Origin: Clostridiales bacterium
Lineage (GTDB): Bacteria; Bacillota; Clostridia; Oscillospirales; Oscillospiraceae
Assembly (NCBI GenBank): GCA_003522945.1
Contig: DPHR01000055.1
Coordinates: forward strand, 5,837-11,884
DNA: 6,048 nt
Reading direction: 5' to 3'
The translations under genes and the position numbers were made by a program. Shown here piece by piece: positions 1-5,152 of this stretch. Position 1 is the first letter of the stretch. Each line of letters begins with the position of its first letter. The notes beneath the pieces were generated by a model. It made no database searches, was not told the origin of the DNA, and was given only the letters and a program-made list of their open reading frames with translations.

Positions 1-44
1 GGTCACGCCGGGGGTGTCGCACGAGAAACAAAAACTTTGTGCAG

Positions 45-290
45 CTAAAACCAATACTGCTGCATTTTCTTCAAAAATTCTTTGGTAATCGGATAGCCGC
101 TGTGTTCACCAATAACGGCATCGACCCGGCAATACGGACAAAGCGCAGTGCCGGACGTGTCCTTGATCCAGCTTTGGATCTCCTTCGGGTCAAATATTTC
201 CAGACAGGAAAAGCATCCGCATTTTCAATCTTTCAATAATTTATCTCTGTGATCGGATGCAAATTTGTGCGCTTCAATGGAATCAATCAC
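45..290 (-). pseudogene. Cys-rich (CGCFSC/CPYC) small cytoplasmic protein, interrupted by in-frame TGA
   Basis: Read from 290 down to the TAG at 45-47, this frame gives 21 residues (beginning VIDSIEAHKF), a TGA at 225-227, then 59 more residues with no frameshift. The second part carries CGCFSC, FDPKEIQSWI, GTALCPYC and GEHSGYPITKEF and ends in QQYWF. I recognise this pattern from a small (about 80 aa) uncharacterised protein widespread in bacteria, usually annotated only as cytoplasmic or hypothetical. The paired Cys motifs suggest a zinc knuckle; that is inference. The 21 residues before the TGA resemble the family's N-terminus, so the whole family unit seems present but broken by one stop. 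It has no ribosome binding site of its own: the GTG at 288-290 lacks one, and it is fused in frame to the NTF2-like gene upstream. By hand count 61-300 is about 45% GC, against about 60% in flanking genes, suggesting a different origin. Alternatives are a nonsense mutation, an assembly error, or readthrough. Confidence 0.6.
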
Positions 291-653
291 AATGGGCGTC
301 CCGATGTGCTTATCGATTCTCCATTGCGGCGCGCTGCCGTCATCGGCCCAGTATTCATCCAGTGATACGATCCTGTCGTTTTCCGTTCGGAGGAAAGATG
401 TCACATGAAACGAACAGCTCCGATCCCTCGGATAAACGCGCGTGACCATAACGGTAAGGCCGCCCAGCGTCTCGATCCGTTCCACGACCCCGTCCCACTC
501 TCCGGGATACTCGCAGTTGGCGGTGATGAATTCATCCACCGTGAAATGCTCGTTCGTGCAGTGCCAGTTCACATAGGCGTCCGGGGCGAAATATGTTCGG
601 ATCTCCGGCTCGTCCTGCGCGAGAAGCGCCCGCCAGAAGGCTTTTATATCCAT
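225..653 (-). CDS. NTF2-like / SnoaL-like domain protein
   Basis: The product is 142 aa. Residues 1-121 form a complete small alpha+beta NTF2-like (SnoaL-like) unit. It opens with the helix MDIKAFWRALLAQDEPEI and continues with YVNWHCTNEHFTVDEF, CEYPGEWDG, SFHVTSFLRTENDRIVSLDEYW and finally PQWRIDKHIGTPI. The repeated aromatic and acidic strand pattern near the end (VSLDEYWADDG) is typical of this fold, which serves enzymes or ligand-binding proteins; the substrate cannot be told. The start is the ATG at 651-653, because AAGGAGAG lies 7 nt upstream; an in-frame ATG at 675-677 has no such site. Family members usually end near the KHIGTPI motif. Here 21 extra residues follow that look like the N-terminus of an unrelated Cys-rich protein, so the C-terminus is probably a fusion scar. 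No signal peptide or membrane segment is visible, so it should be cytoplasmic. Confidence 0.8.
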   Translation of the reverse strand: MDIKAFWRALLAQDEPEIRTYFAPDAYVNWHCTNEHFTVDEFITANCEYPGEWDGVVERIETLGGLTVMVTRVYPRDRSCSFHVTSFLRTENDRIVSLDEYWADDGSAPQWRIDKHIGTPIVIDSIEAHKFASDHRDKLLKD

Positions 654-660
654 GCCGTAC

Positions 661-668
661 CTCTCCTT
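661..668 (-). promoter_or_regulatory. Ribosome binding site of the NTF2-like gene
   Basis: On the minus strand the sequence AAGGAGAG lies 7 nt before the ATG at 653. It decides the start in favour of the MDIKAF methionine rather than the one eight codons further upstream. Confidence 0.75.
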
Positions 669-673
669 ACAAT

Positions 674-796
674 TCATATATCATATACGGCAGCGATCAC
701 ACTGCCGCGCATTTCCCCGATTTCCGCAAACCCGTGCTTCCGATAATGGATCCAAACCGACTTTCCTTGCAAAATTTTATTTGTGGTACGCCGCAT
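674..796 (-). pseudogene. GNAT acetyltransferase-like C-terminal remnant
   Basis: A 40-codon frame ends at a TGA (674-676), 20 nt before the start of the NTF2-like gene. Its product contains GKSVWIHYRKHGFAEIGEM, followed by RGSVIAAVYDI. The run 'hYRKHGFAEIGEM' is what one expects around the last helix and strand of GNAT N-acetyltransferases, where a helix ends in a Tyr or His before 'kxGF'. The acetyl-CoA binding loop and all other strands are missing. Upstream the frame is closed by a TGA near 821, and no ribosome binding site precedes the ATG at 794-796. It is therefore best read as the surviving tail of a decayed or deleted gene. The match is short, so a chance resemblance remains possible. 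Confidence 0.4.
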
Positions 797-911
797 TTGC
801 GCTGCGCTCTGCGGCGGGGATCATTCCCATAGAAAGACGCGGGAGAGCGCCGTTTCGTTTGCCGTGCAGCCGGACAAAGGGGAGACGTTCGTCTTGCGGG
901 TCGGGGCCTTT

Positions 912-1613
912 TTATTCCTCTTTCTGAATGTCCAGCACGGTCAGCACGCCGTTTGATGCGCGGAAGCGTACTTCCATACCGGCGAAGCCGAAGCCGTAAA
1001 CGCGCTCCGGGTCGTCCTGATACGACGGGCGCGGGTCCTGCTCCAAAACCTCGCGCAGCGGTTCACGCTTTTCCTCCGGCACACGCCGCAGCAGCTCTTC
1101 CGGAATTTCCGCATGGAGCACCCGCACGGAAACGGCGTCGGTAAATCCGCCGGCTGCGTCCGGGCGGCTGTCGGCATAGGGAAGATAGGGCTTCACGTCG
1201 AGAATGGGCGTTCCGTCCATAAGATCGGCGCCGCGCACGATGAGCACCGGCCCTTCGCCGGTATATTCGATCCGCTCGAGCTTCACGCAGGAGAGACCGA
1301 TGTGGTTCGGGCGGAAGGGGCTGCGGCTCGCAAACACGCCGACGCGCTTGTTGCCGCCGAGCCGCGGCGGGCGCACGGTGGGGGAGAACGTCTCACCCTC
1401 GCGCACCGCGGCGGAAAACTGCCAGAGAAGCCAGATATGGGAAAACTCCTCCAACCCGCGCACGGCGTCCGCGCTGCGGTATTCCGGGCAGAATACTACC
1501 CGCGCTTCGAGCGCCTGGGAAAGTCCGCTCTGCTTGGGAATACCGAACTTCGTCGGGAAATCCGAGCGGATATGCGCCACAGGGTACATGAGAATGCCGT
1601 CAGGTGTATGCAT
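912..1613 (-). CDS. trmO: TrmO (TsaA/YaeB family), tRNA t6A37 N6-methyltransferase
   Basis: TrmO is an S-adenosylmethionine-dependent enzyme that methylates N6-threonylcarbamoyladenosine at position 37 of certain tRNAs, next to the anticodon, giving m6t6A. The product is 233 aa, essentially the length of E. coli TrmO. Family hallmarks are visible: PVAHIRSDFPTKFGIPKQSG (residues 11-30), LEEFSHIWLLWQF (54-66), GVFASRSPFRPNHIGLSCV (92-110, the most conserved block), DLMDGTPILDVKPYLPYAD (130-148), and a C-terminal-domain segment YGFGFAGMEVRFR (206-218). The ATG at 1611-1613 is chosen because GGAGGA lies 8 nt upstream; a second ATG at residue 9 is less well placed. It is the last gene of the operon and overlaps the end of the DUF4153/DUF4173 gene by 14 nt, so translational coupling is likely. 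I found no convincing terminator after its TAA. Confidence 0.93.
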   Translation of the reverse strand: MHTPDGILMYPVAHIRSDFPTKFGIPKQSGLSQALEARVVFCPEYRSADAVRGLEEFSHIWLLWQFSAAVREGETFSPTVRPPRLGGNKRVGVFASRSPFRPNHIGLSCVKLERIEYTGEGPVLIVRGADLMDGTPILDVKPYLPYADSRPDAAGGFTDAVSVRVLHAEIPEELLRRVPEEKREPLREVLEQDPRPSYQDDPERVYGFGFAGMEVRFRASNGVLTVLDIQKEE

Positions 1614-3129
1614 CGATAAAATCCTCCGCCGTCCGCATGGCCTCCCACACGGAGAAATTGAAGCCGCGCACCCCGCGCTCGGAATACTCCCGCATCACGG
1701 AGATCGTGAGGTTGAGGTACGTTGTCGAGTCCTCACCGCTCTCGGCGATATCCGCAAAATAGGGGCGCAGCGCGCCGATGGCGTCGCTGGAGCATTCATA
1801 AGCGATCTCTGTCTCCGTGGTATCGTCGAGACCGTGCTTTGCCAGGTTATACCGCGCCGCGATCGCGTCCGGCCGCGCGAAGGCGAACACGAGCCAGAGC
1901 GCCATGGACGCAATGAGCGTAAAGCGGAACAGCCGGAAATCCTCGTGGAACACCGTGTACACCGCCGCGCCGAGGATCAGCGCGAGCAGCGAAAGAAACC
2001 ACAGTACCAGCAGCCGGAGATAGGTGAGGCCGTAGGCGTTTACATAGAGCATCATGCGCATCGCGCTCGATGCCTCCATGAGATAGGTACACGCGGTGAG
2101 AAGTACGAGCAGCGCCCGCAGCGCTTTGCTCGATACGAACCGGCGCTGCGCCGTGATGATGAGGACGACGTTGATGCCGCTTACGAGCAGCAGCTGGAAG
2201 AACCCTTCGCGGGCGTACTCGGCATACGTCATGCCCTCCGGCAGCGCGGAAACGTCCCCGGCGAACAGCACGGCGATCTGGATGCCGCAGAACACGGCGT
2301 AAACGACAGCCAGCGCGCCGGTGAACGTTATGGCGACGAGGGCGCTCGCGCGGCGTTTTTCCTTTGCCGGAAAGTCGCTGCGCTCGGTCTGCGCGGCGAG
2401 CGCGCTGTAGAAGACCAGGGCGGGGATCAGCGTATAGAAAACAGCGCGGATCACCGTCCGAACGGTTTTGGAAACGCTCCAGACGCCGAATATGCGCTCG
2501 ATCAGCGCGCCGAACGCGGCGTCTGCGCTCGCAAGCAGCGATACGACGATCCAGAGAAGCGGCACGGCGATCACAATGCCGAGCAGCACGCTCCGCGTGG
2601 TTTGCTTACTGCCCCGGCGCAGCGCGGCGAGATGGCGGAACGGCTCTCCCAGGTGCGTGATGATCCTTCCGACGAGCCGGAAGCCGCCGGAAACGACGCG
2701 CCCGAAGCGCCACGAGAGAATATCCGCAAAGGCGTTCATCAGCCAGAGCAGCTCGGCGATGAACATACCGAGAAAGCTCACGTTCTGCGTCATATAGTTT
2801 GCGGTCCATGCAATCGAAAGGCCGAGCAAAACCAGAGAGACCGACCAGAAAATATCGCGTTTTTTCTCCCGCAGGCCGAGCTTGCCGAGCGCGAGAAGCG
2901 TTGCCGCTGCCATCGCCGCGGCGAGCAGCGCCGCGTTGAGCCCGAGCGCGTAGGCGTTCACAAAAAGAAGCGCGAACACCGCGCCCAGCGCGAGCGAGAG
3001 CAGCAGAAAATACCGGGCGTCCGTCCGCAGACGAACATGACGTTCGTCCTCGTGCTGCGGCTCCGGCGCGCTCATAGTCTCCGGCGCGGGGGGCGCGCCG
3101 TACCATACCGATTCCGAATTAGAATCCAT
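1600..3129 (-). CDS. DUF4153/DUF4173 polytopic membrane protein
   Basis: The protein has 509 aa. A polar N-terminus (about 1-38, acidic and proline-rich) is followed by roughly eleven hydrophobic segments: near residues 40-58, 64-82, 94-111, 117-136, 179-200, 223-245, 263-291, 313-327, 335-352, 370-394 and 402-418. A soluble C-terminal tail of about 90 residues follows. Motifs typical of the DUF4153/DUF4173 families are present: LPEGMTYAEYAREGFFQLL (296-314), SAMRMMLYVNAYGLTYLRL (355-373), and YNLAKHGL...EIAYECSSDAIGAL in the tail, reminiscent of the 'N..R...YL..LS.DAVPAL' pattern seen in this family. The molecular function of these families is not established. The start (ATG, 3127-3129) is preceded by AAGGAGG at a 6-nt spacing. 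It overlaps the regulator gene upstream by 11 nt and trmO downstream by 14 nt. Such proteins often sit beside small regulators, which suggests a regulated envelope role, but that is inference. Confidence 0.88.
   Translation of the reverse strand: MDSNSESVWYGAPPAPETMSAPEPQHEDERHVRLRTDARYFLLLSLALGAVFALLFVNAYALGLNAALLAAAMAAATLLALGKLGLREKKRDIFWSVSLVLLGLSIAWTANYMTQNVSFLGMFIAELLWLMNAFADILSWRFGRVVSGGFRLVGRIITHLGEPFRHLAALRRGSKQTTRSVLLGIVIAVPLLWIVVSLLASADAAFGALIERIFGVWSVSKTVRTVIRAVFYTLIPALVFYSALAAQTERSDFPAKEKRRASALVAITFTGALAVVYAVFCGIQIAVLFAGDVSALPEGMTYAEYAREGFFQLLLVSGINVVLIITAQRRFVSSKALRALLVLLTACTYLMEASSAMRMMLYVNAYGLTYLRLLVLWFLSLLALILGAAVYTVFHEDFRLFRFTLIASMALWLVFAFARPDAIAARYNLAKHGLDDTTETEIAYECSSDAIGALRPYFADIAESGEDSTTYLNLTISVMREYSERGVRGFNFSVWEAMRTAEDFIDAYT
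1622..1627 (-). promoter_or_regulatory. Ribosome binding site of trmO, inside the upstream gene
   Basis: GGAGGA on the minus strand sits 8 nt before the trmO ATG and lies entirely within the coding sequence of the preceding membrane-protein gene. Together with the 14-nt overlap this supports coupled translation. Confidence 0.7.
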
Positions 3130-3343
3130 CGTATTCCTCCTTGTCCGGTTCCCAGGCGAGAATATCGCCCGGCTGACAGTCCAGCGCCCGGCAGAGCGCG
3201 TCCAGCGTGGAAAAGCGCACGGCGCGGGCCTTGTTATTCTTCAAAACGGAGAGATTTGCCATGGTTATGTCAACCTTCTCGGCCAGCTCGCCCAGCCCGA
3301 TCTTCCGTTTTGCCATCATTACATCGAGATTTACTACGATCAT
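3119..3343 (-). CDS. XRE-family (YozG-like) helix-turn-helix regulator
   Basis: This 74-aa protein is a single DNA-binding domain. It begins MIVVNLDVMMAKRKIGLGEL, continues through a Cro/C1-type helix-turn-helix (about residues 17-36, LGELAEKVDITMANLSVLKN), then FSTLDALCRALDCQPGDIL and an acidic tail. The pattern matches the very small XRE regulators, such as B. subtilis YozG, that are encoded next to DUF2975 membrane proteins. That is exactly its position here: it starts 9 nt after the DUF2975 stop, with a purine-rich GAGGTGGAAG before the ATG. It lacks an effector domain, so regulation probably depends on the partner membrane protein or on protein level; this is inference. A likely target is the palindrome upstream of the operon. 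Its 3' end overlaps the DUF4153/DUF4173 gene by 11 nt. Confidence 0.9.
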   Translation of the reverse strand: MIVVNLDVMMAKRKIGLGELAEKVDITMANLSVLKNNKARAVRFSTLDALCRALDCQPGDILAWEPDKEEYDGF

Positions 3344-3352
3344 GCTTCCACC

Positions 3353-3814
3353 TCAGATCGTGAGATCGTTGTCCTGCTTGTAGCTCACGGCGCGGTCGAA
3401 CACCTGCGCGAGCACGAGCGAGAAGAGACCCGCCAGCAGAAACACGCACACGATGGCGAGCATCCCCGGCGTGAATAGCACGATGAGCCGTACCGCCATG
3501 AGCGCCGCGATCGCAAAGGCATAGTACGCCATGCGGCACAGGCTTGAAACGTTCTGCCGCACGAAGCAGTCGCCGGAGACAACGGTTTTGAGCATCCGCC
3601 GCAGCTCGAAGAGGATCAGCACCGCGCACACCCCGGCGAGCAGGAAGAGCGCCGTGTGCAGCGTGAGCCGAGCTGCGAACGAGGGATAAAACCGCGCCGC
3701 CCACCGCATCGTCCACGGCAGAGAGACCGTTACGGCGATGCCGGCATAAAAGAGAATGTCCAGAAGAGCTTTGGTGAACCGGGCGACGCCCGGCGAGGTA
3801 AGTTTTTGTTTCAT
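3353..3814 (-). CDS. DUF2975 membrane protein
   Basis: The product is 153 aa with four predicted membrane segments (about residues 14-35, 50-70, 93-113 and 115-138). The family-defining features are the loop FELRRMLKTVVSGDCFVRQNV (split around residues 69-89), where a hydrophobic helix leads into a 'G..F...NV..L' motif, and the C-terminus AQVFDRAVSYKQDNDLTI, the characteristic 'vF..g..lq.dnDLTI' ending. The start is the ATG at 3812-3814, since GGAGG lies 7 nt upstream; the longer frame beginning at 3844 would start within the promoter region. It is the first gene of the operon and directly precedes the XRE regulator, an arrangement typical of this family (compare B. subtilis YoaS-YozG). The biochemical role is unknown; a sensor or anti-regulator for the XRE partner is a reasonable inference. 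Confidence 0.9.
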   Translation of the reverse strand: MKQKLTSPGVARFTKALLDILFYAGIAVTVSLPWTMRWAARFYPSFAARLTLHTALFLLAGVCAVLILFELRRMLKTVVSGDCFVRQNVSSLCRMAYYAFAIAALMAVRLIVLFTPGMLAIVCVFLLAGLFSLVLAQVFDRAVSYKQDNDLTI

Positions 3815-3834
3815 GCTATCGCCTCCATGAGCGG

Positions 3835-3863
3835 AGAATATCATACAGAAATCTGAAAGTCAA
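3835..3863 (-). promoter_or_regulatory. Sigma-A-type promoter of the DUF2975-XRE-DUF4173-trmO operon
   Basis: On the minus strand TTGACT (3858-3863) and TATTCT (3835-3840) are separated by exactly 17 nt. The -10 is preceded by TGA, giving an extended -10 (TGn). Transcription should begin about 7 nt later, leaving a 5' leader of roughly 15 nt before the DUF2975 ATG, enough for its GGAGG. The stretch is distinctly AT-rich compared with the genes around it. Confidence 0.75.
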
Positions 3864-3870
3864 TATAAAA

Positions 3871-3887
3871 TTATCGAAAAACGATAA
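3871..3887. promoter_or_regulatory. Palindromic operator candidate TTATCG-N5-CGATAA
   Basis: TTATCGAAAAACGATAA is a perfect inverted repeat with 6-bp arms and a 5-nt A-tract centre, lying 7 bp upstream of the -35 box of the operon. The size and symmetry suit a dimeric helix-turn-helix protein, and the regulator encoded in the same operon is the obvious candidate. A position upstream of -35 fits activation or upstream repression. On the minus strand it could also form a weak 6-bp hairpin followed by TTTT, but as a terminator it would be redundant with the much stronger one at 3898-3934. Confidence 0.5.
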
Positions 3888-3897
3888 AAAGATTCCG

Positions 3898-3934
3898 AAA
3901 AACAGGAGAGCGTATCCGCGCGATACGCTCTCCT
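3898..3934 (-). terminator. Rho-independent terminator of the EamA transporter gene
   Basis: A perfect 13-bp stem (3904-3916 paired with 3922-3934; arms AGGAGAGCGTATC and GATACGCTCTCCT) encloses a 5-nt loop. On the minus strand it is followed after one G by TTTTT (3898-3902). It begins 6 nt after the transporter stop codon. It also insulates the next operon downstream, whose promoter lies 35 bp further on. Confidence 0.93.
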
Positions 3935-3940
3935 AGAAGG

Positions 3941-4837
3941 TCAGGCCTTTTCTGCGGCGGCCTTTTTGTCCGCGCGCAGATTGAAAATGCAGCGGAACAC
4001 CGCCGCGCCGATGATGATCGCATAGCCGACAAAGCTCAGCGCGTCCGGGATCTCGCCGAAGACGAGAAAGCCCCAGAGCGCCGCATAGACGATCTGCGAA
4101 TAATCAAACACGGATATCTCCTTCGCCGGGGCGTGGCGGTACGCGGCGGTAATGGAAAGCTGTCCTCCGGCCGCGGCGCAGCCGGCCAGCAGCAGAAAGA
4201 GCCACTGCTTCGTGCTCATCGGCTGGAAGTTGAAAGCGAAGAACGGGATGGCGCAGACGCAGGTGAACGCGGAGAAAAACATCACGATCTCCGGCCCGCG
4301 CTCGCCCTTGCGGCTCATCTGCCGGACGAACGTGTACGCGGCGCCTGCGCCGAGACCGCCCAGCACGCCGGCGAGCGAGGGAAGACTCGCAATGCCCGCC
4401 GTAGGACGGACGACGAATACCGCGCCGATAAACGCCGCCAGAACGCTGAGAATGTCCACCTTCTTCGGGTACTCGCGCAGAATGAATATGGAAAAGAGGA
4501 TGGCGAAAAACGGCGAGAGCTTGTTGAGCATATTGGCGTCGGCCATGCCGATGTGATCGATGGCCCAGAAATTGGCGACCATGCCGAGCATACCGGTGAT
4601 GCTCCGTGCCAGATGGCCGCCGAGACAGCCCTTATGGATGCGGAAGCCCTGCCCCTCGCGCGCGAGGATCACGAATGCGGCGATCGCCGCCACCAGATTC
4701 CGGAAGAAGATCTTCTGCATCGTGGGAATGTTTCCGGCGAGCCGGACAAAAAGCGACATCAGTGAAAAACAGAATGCCGCGCATAGAATGCACAGAATGC
4801 CGAGCGTGCGCTCGCTCTTCTGCCGGGGGCTGTTCAA
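3941..4837 (-). CDS. EamA/DMT-family transporter
   Basis: The protein has 298 aa and about ten hydrophobic segments in two repeats, the standard architecture and length of EamA (drug/metabolite transporter) permeases. Repeat 1 runs from TLGILCILCAAFCFSLMSLF (11-30) to NKLSPFFAILFSIFILREYP (105-124). Repeat 2 runs from GVLGGLGAGAAYTFVRQMSR (157-176) to FDYSQIVYAALWGFLVFGEIP (244-264). Each ends in the typical 'P.fa.l.s...l.E' type helix. The tail is short, positively charged and cytoplasmic. Substrates in this superfamily vary (amino acids, nucleotides, metabolites) and cannot be deduced here. The start is taken as TTG at 4835-4837 with GAGGAG about 9 nt upstream. The frame extends to a GTG at 4874-4876, but that codon and the next seven lie in the promoter spacer and -10, so it cannot be used from this promoter. 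The gene appears monocistronic, with its own promoter and terminator. Confidence 0.87.
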   Translation of the reverse strand: MNSPRQKSERTLGILCILCAAFCFSLMSLFVRLAGNIPTMQKIFFRNLVAAIAAFVILAREGQGFRIHKGCLGGHLARSITGMLGMVANFWAIDHIGMADANMLNKLSPFFAILFSIFILREYPKKVDILSVLAAFIGAVFVVRPTAGIASLPSLAGVLGGLGAGAAYTFVRQMSRKGERGPEIVMFFSAFTCVCAIPFFAFNFQPMSTKQWLFLLLAGCAAAGGQLSITAAYRHAPAKEISVFDYSQIVYAALWGFLVFGEIPDALSFVGYAIIIGAAVFRCIFNLRADKKAAAEKA

Positions 4838-4857
4838 TGGTATCCACTCCTCTTTCT

Positions 4858-4886
4858 TTATAAAATTATTATACACACCCTGTCAA
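4858..4886 (-). promoter_or_regulatory. Promoter of the EamA transporter gene
   Basis: On the minus strand a consensus -35 TTGACA (4881-4886) is followed after 17 nt by TTATAA (4858-4863), or after 18 nt by TATAAA. Transcription would begin near 4850, just ahead of GAGGAG and the TTG start. A TATAAT-like string also occurs in the spacer, but at 9 nt it is too close to the -35 to be used with it. Confidence 0.7.
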
Positions 4887-4900
4887 GGCGCGAAAAGGGG

Positions 4901-4928
4901 TTGACAAATAGCATCGCGGCAATATATA
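4901..4928 (+). promoter_or_regulatory. Divergent plus-strand promoter toward azlCD
   Basis: A consensus TTGACA (4901-4906) is followed after 16 nt by TATATA (4923-4928). Its -35 is only 14 bp from the -35 of the opposite transporter promoter, a back-to-back arrangement. If used, it would produce a leader of about 220 nt before azlC, covering the short membrane ORF and the 18-bp palindrome. Confidence 0.5.
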
Positions 4929-4929
4929 G

Positions 4930-5046
4930 AAGGGAGAAGGCGTTCTCGCCGCGCTGCTCGGCATAGGCATAATTGTGGGGCTGTACATCTATTTCTTTGC
5001 CCGCTTCTTCTGCCGGTACCGGCAGATCAAAGACCGGAACGAATAA
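4930..5046 (+). other. Short open frame with one membrane segment, no recognisable start codon
   Basis: Between a TAG (4927-4929) and a TAA (5044-5046) there are 38 open codons. They read as a hydrophobic stretch LLGIGIIVGLYIYFFARFF followed by the basic and polar tail CRYRQIKDRNE. Codon usage is GC-rich at third positions like the real genes nearby, and a transmembrane helix with a positively charged end is convincing as protein. A purine-rich GGGAGAAGG lies at 4932-4940, but no ATG, GTG or TTG follows at a useful distance; the first GTG is at 4975, within the membrane segment. It may be the tail of a lost small membrane protein or a damaged gene. It could also be chance, since the span is short. 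I do not recognise a family. Confidence 0.35.
5009..5026. promoter_or_regulatory. Perfect 18-bp palindrome upstream of azlC
   Basis: TCTGCCGGTACCGGCAGA reads identically on both strands with no spacer. Such gap-free symmetry is more typical of a dimeric regulator site than of an RNA hairpin. It lies about 130 bp upstream of the azlC start and about 60 bp upstream of the closer promoter candidate. It also falls inside the short membrane ORF, where it would encode CRYRQ, so coding constraint is an alternative explanation. Confidence 0.35.
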
Positions 5047-5084
5047 GCAGAAACGGATTTTCTTCGCTTCTTTCGGAAAAGTCC

Positions 5085-5113
5085 TTGCCAGAGCGGGGCA
5101 AATGTGGTACAAG
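5085..5113 (+). promoter_or_regulatory. Possible proximal azlC promoter
   Basis: TTGCCA (5085-5090) is followed after 17 nt by TACAAG (5108-5113), whose preceding bases TGG give an extended -10. Each box matches the consensus only partly. Start of transcription near 5120 would leave a 30-nt leader and would exclude the in-frame ATG at 5102 as a start for azlC. Confidence 0.35.
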
Positions 5114-5152
5114 TTCTCTTTGTATCCCTATTACCTTAAGAAAGAAGCCGCT

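Noticed and set aside
1..44. The left edge of the window beyond the Cys-rich remnant
   Set aside because: A loose GCAC/GTGC inverted repeat is visible, but it is too imperfect to call a terminator and the window ends before any gene is evident.
883..894. Inverted repeat AGACGTTCGTCT followed by a GC-rich stretch and CCTTTTT near the end of trmO
   Set aside because: As a trmO terminator the T-run is on the wrong side for the minus strand. On the plus strand there is no gene to terminate and the outer stem pairs imperfectly. I do not call it.
797..911. The 115-nt gap between trmO and the GNAT remnant
   Set aside because: I looked for a promoter, small gene or terminator on both strands and found nothing I can support.
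1204..3363. A 719-codon plus-strand open frame opposite trmO, the DUF4153/4173 gene and the regulator
   Set aside because: Its product is rich in Arg, Glu, His and Gln with no recognisable domain, and it mirrors real minus-strand genes with clear families, overlapping starts and ribosome binding sites. Long antisense frames are common in GC-rich coding DNA.
4133..4765. A 210-codon plus-strand open frame opposite the EamA transporter
   Set aside because: Composition is charged and repetitive, typical of the antisense of a hydrophobic membrane protein; no family features.
4858..5112. An 84-codon minus-strand open frame in the divergent intergenic region
   Set aside because: It overlaps the promoters, shows no domain, and is explained as the antisense of the short membrane ORF.
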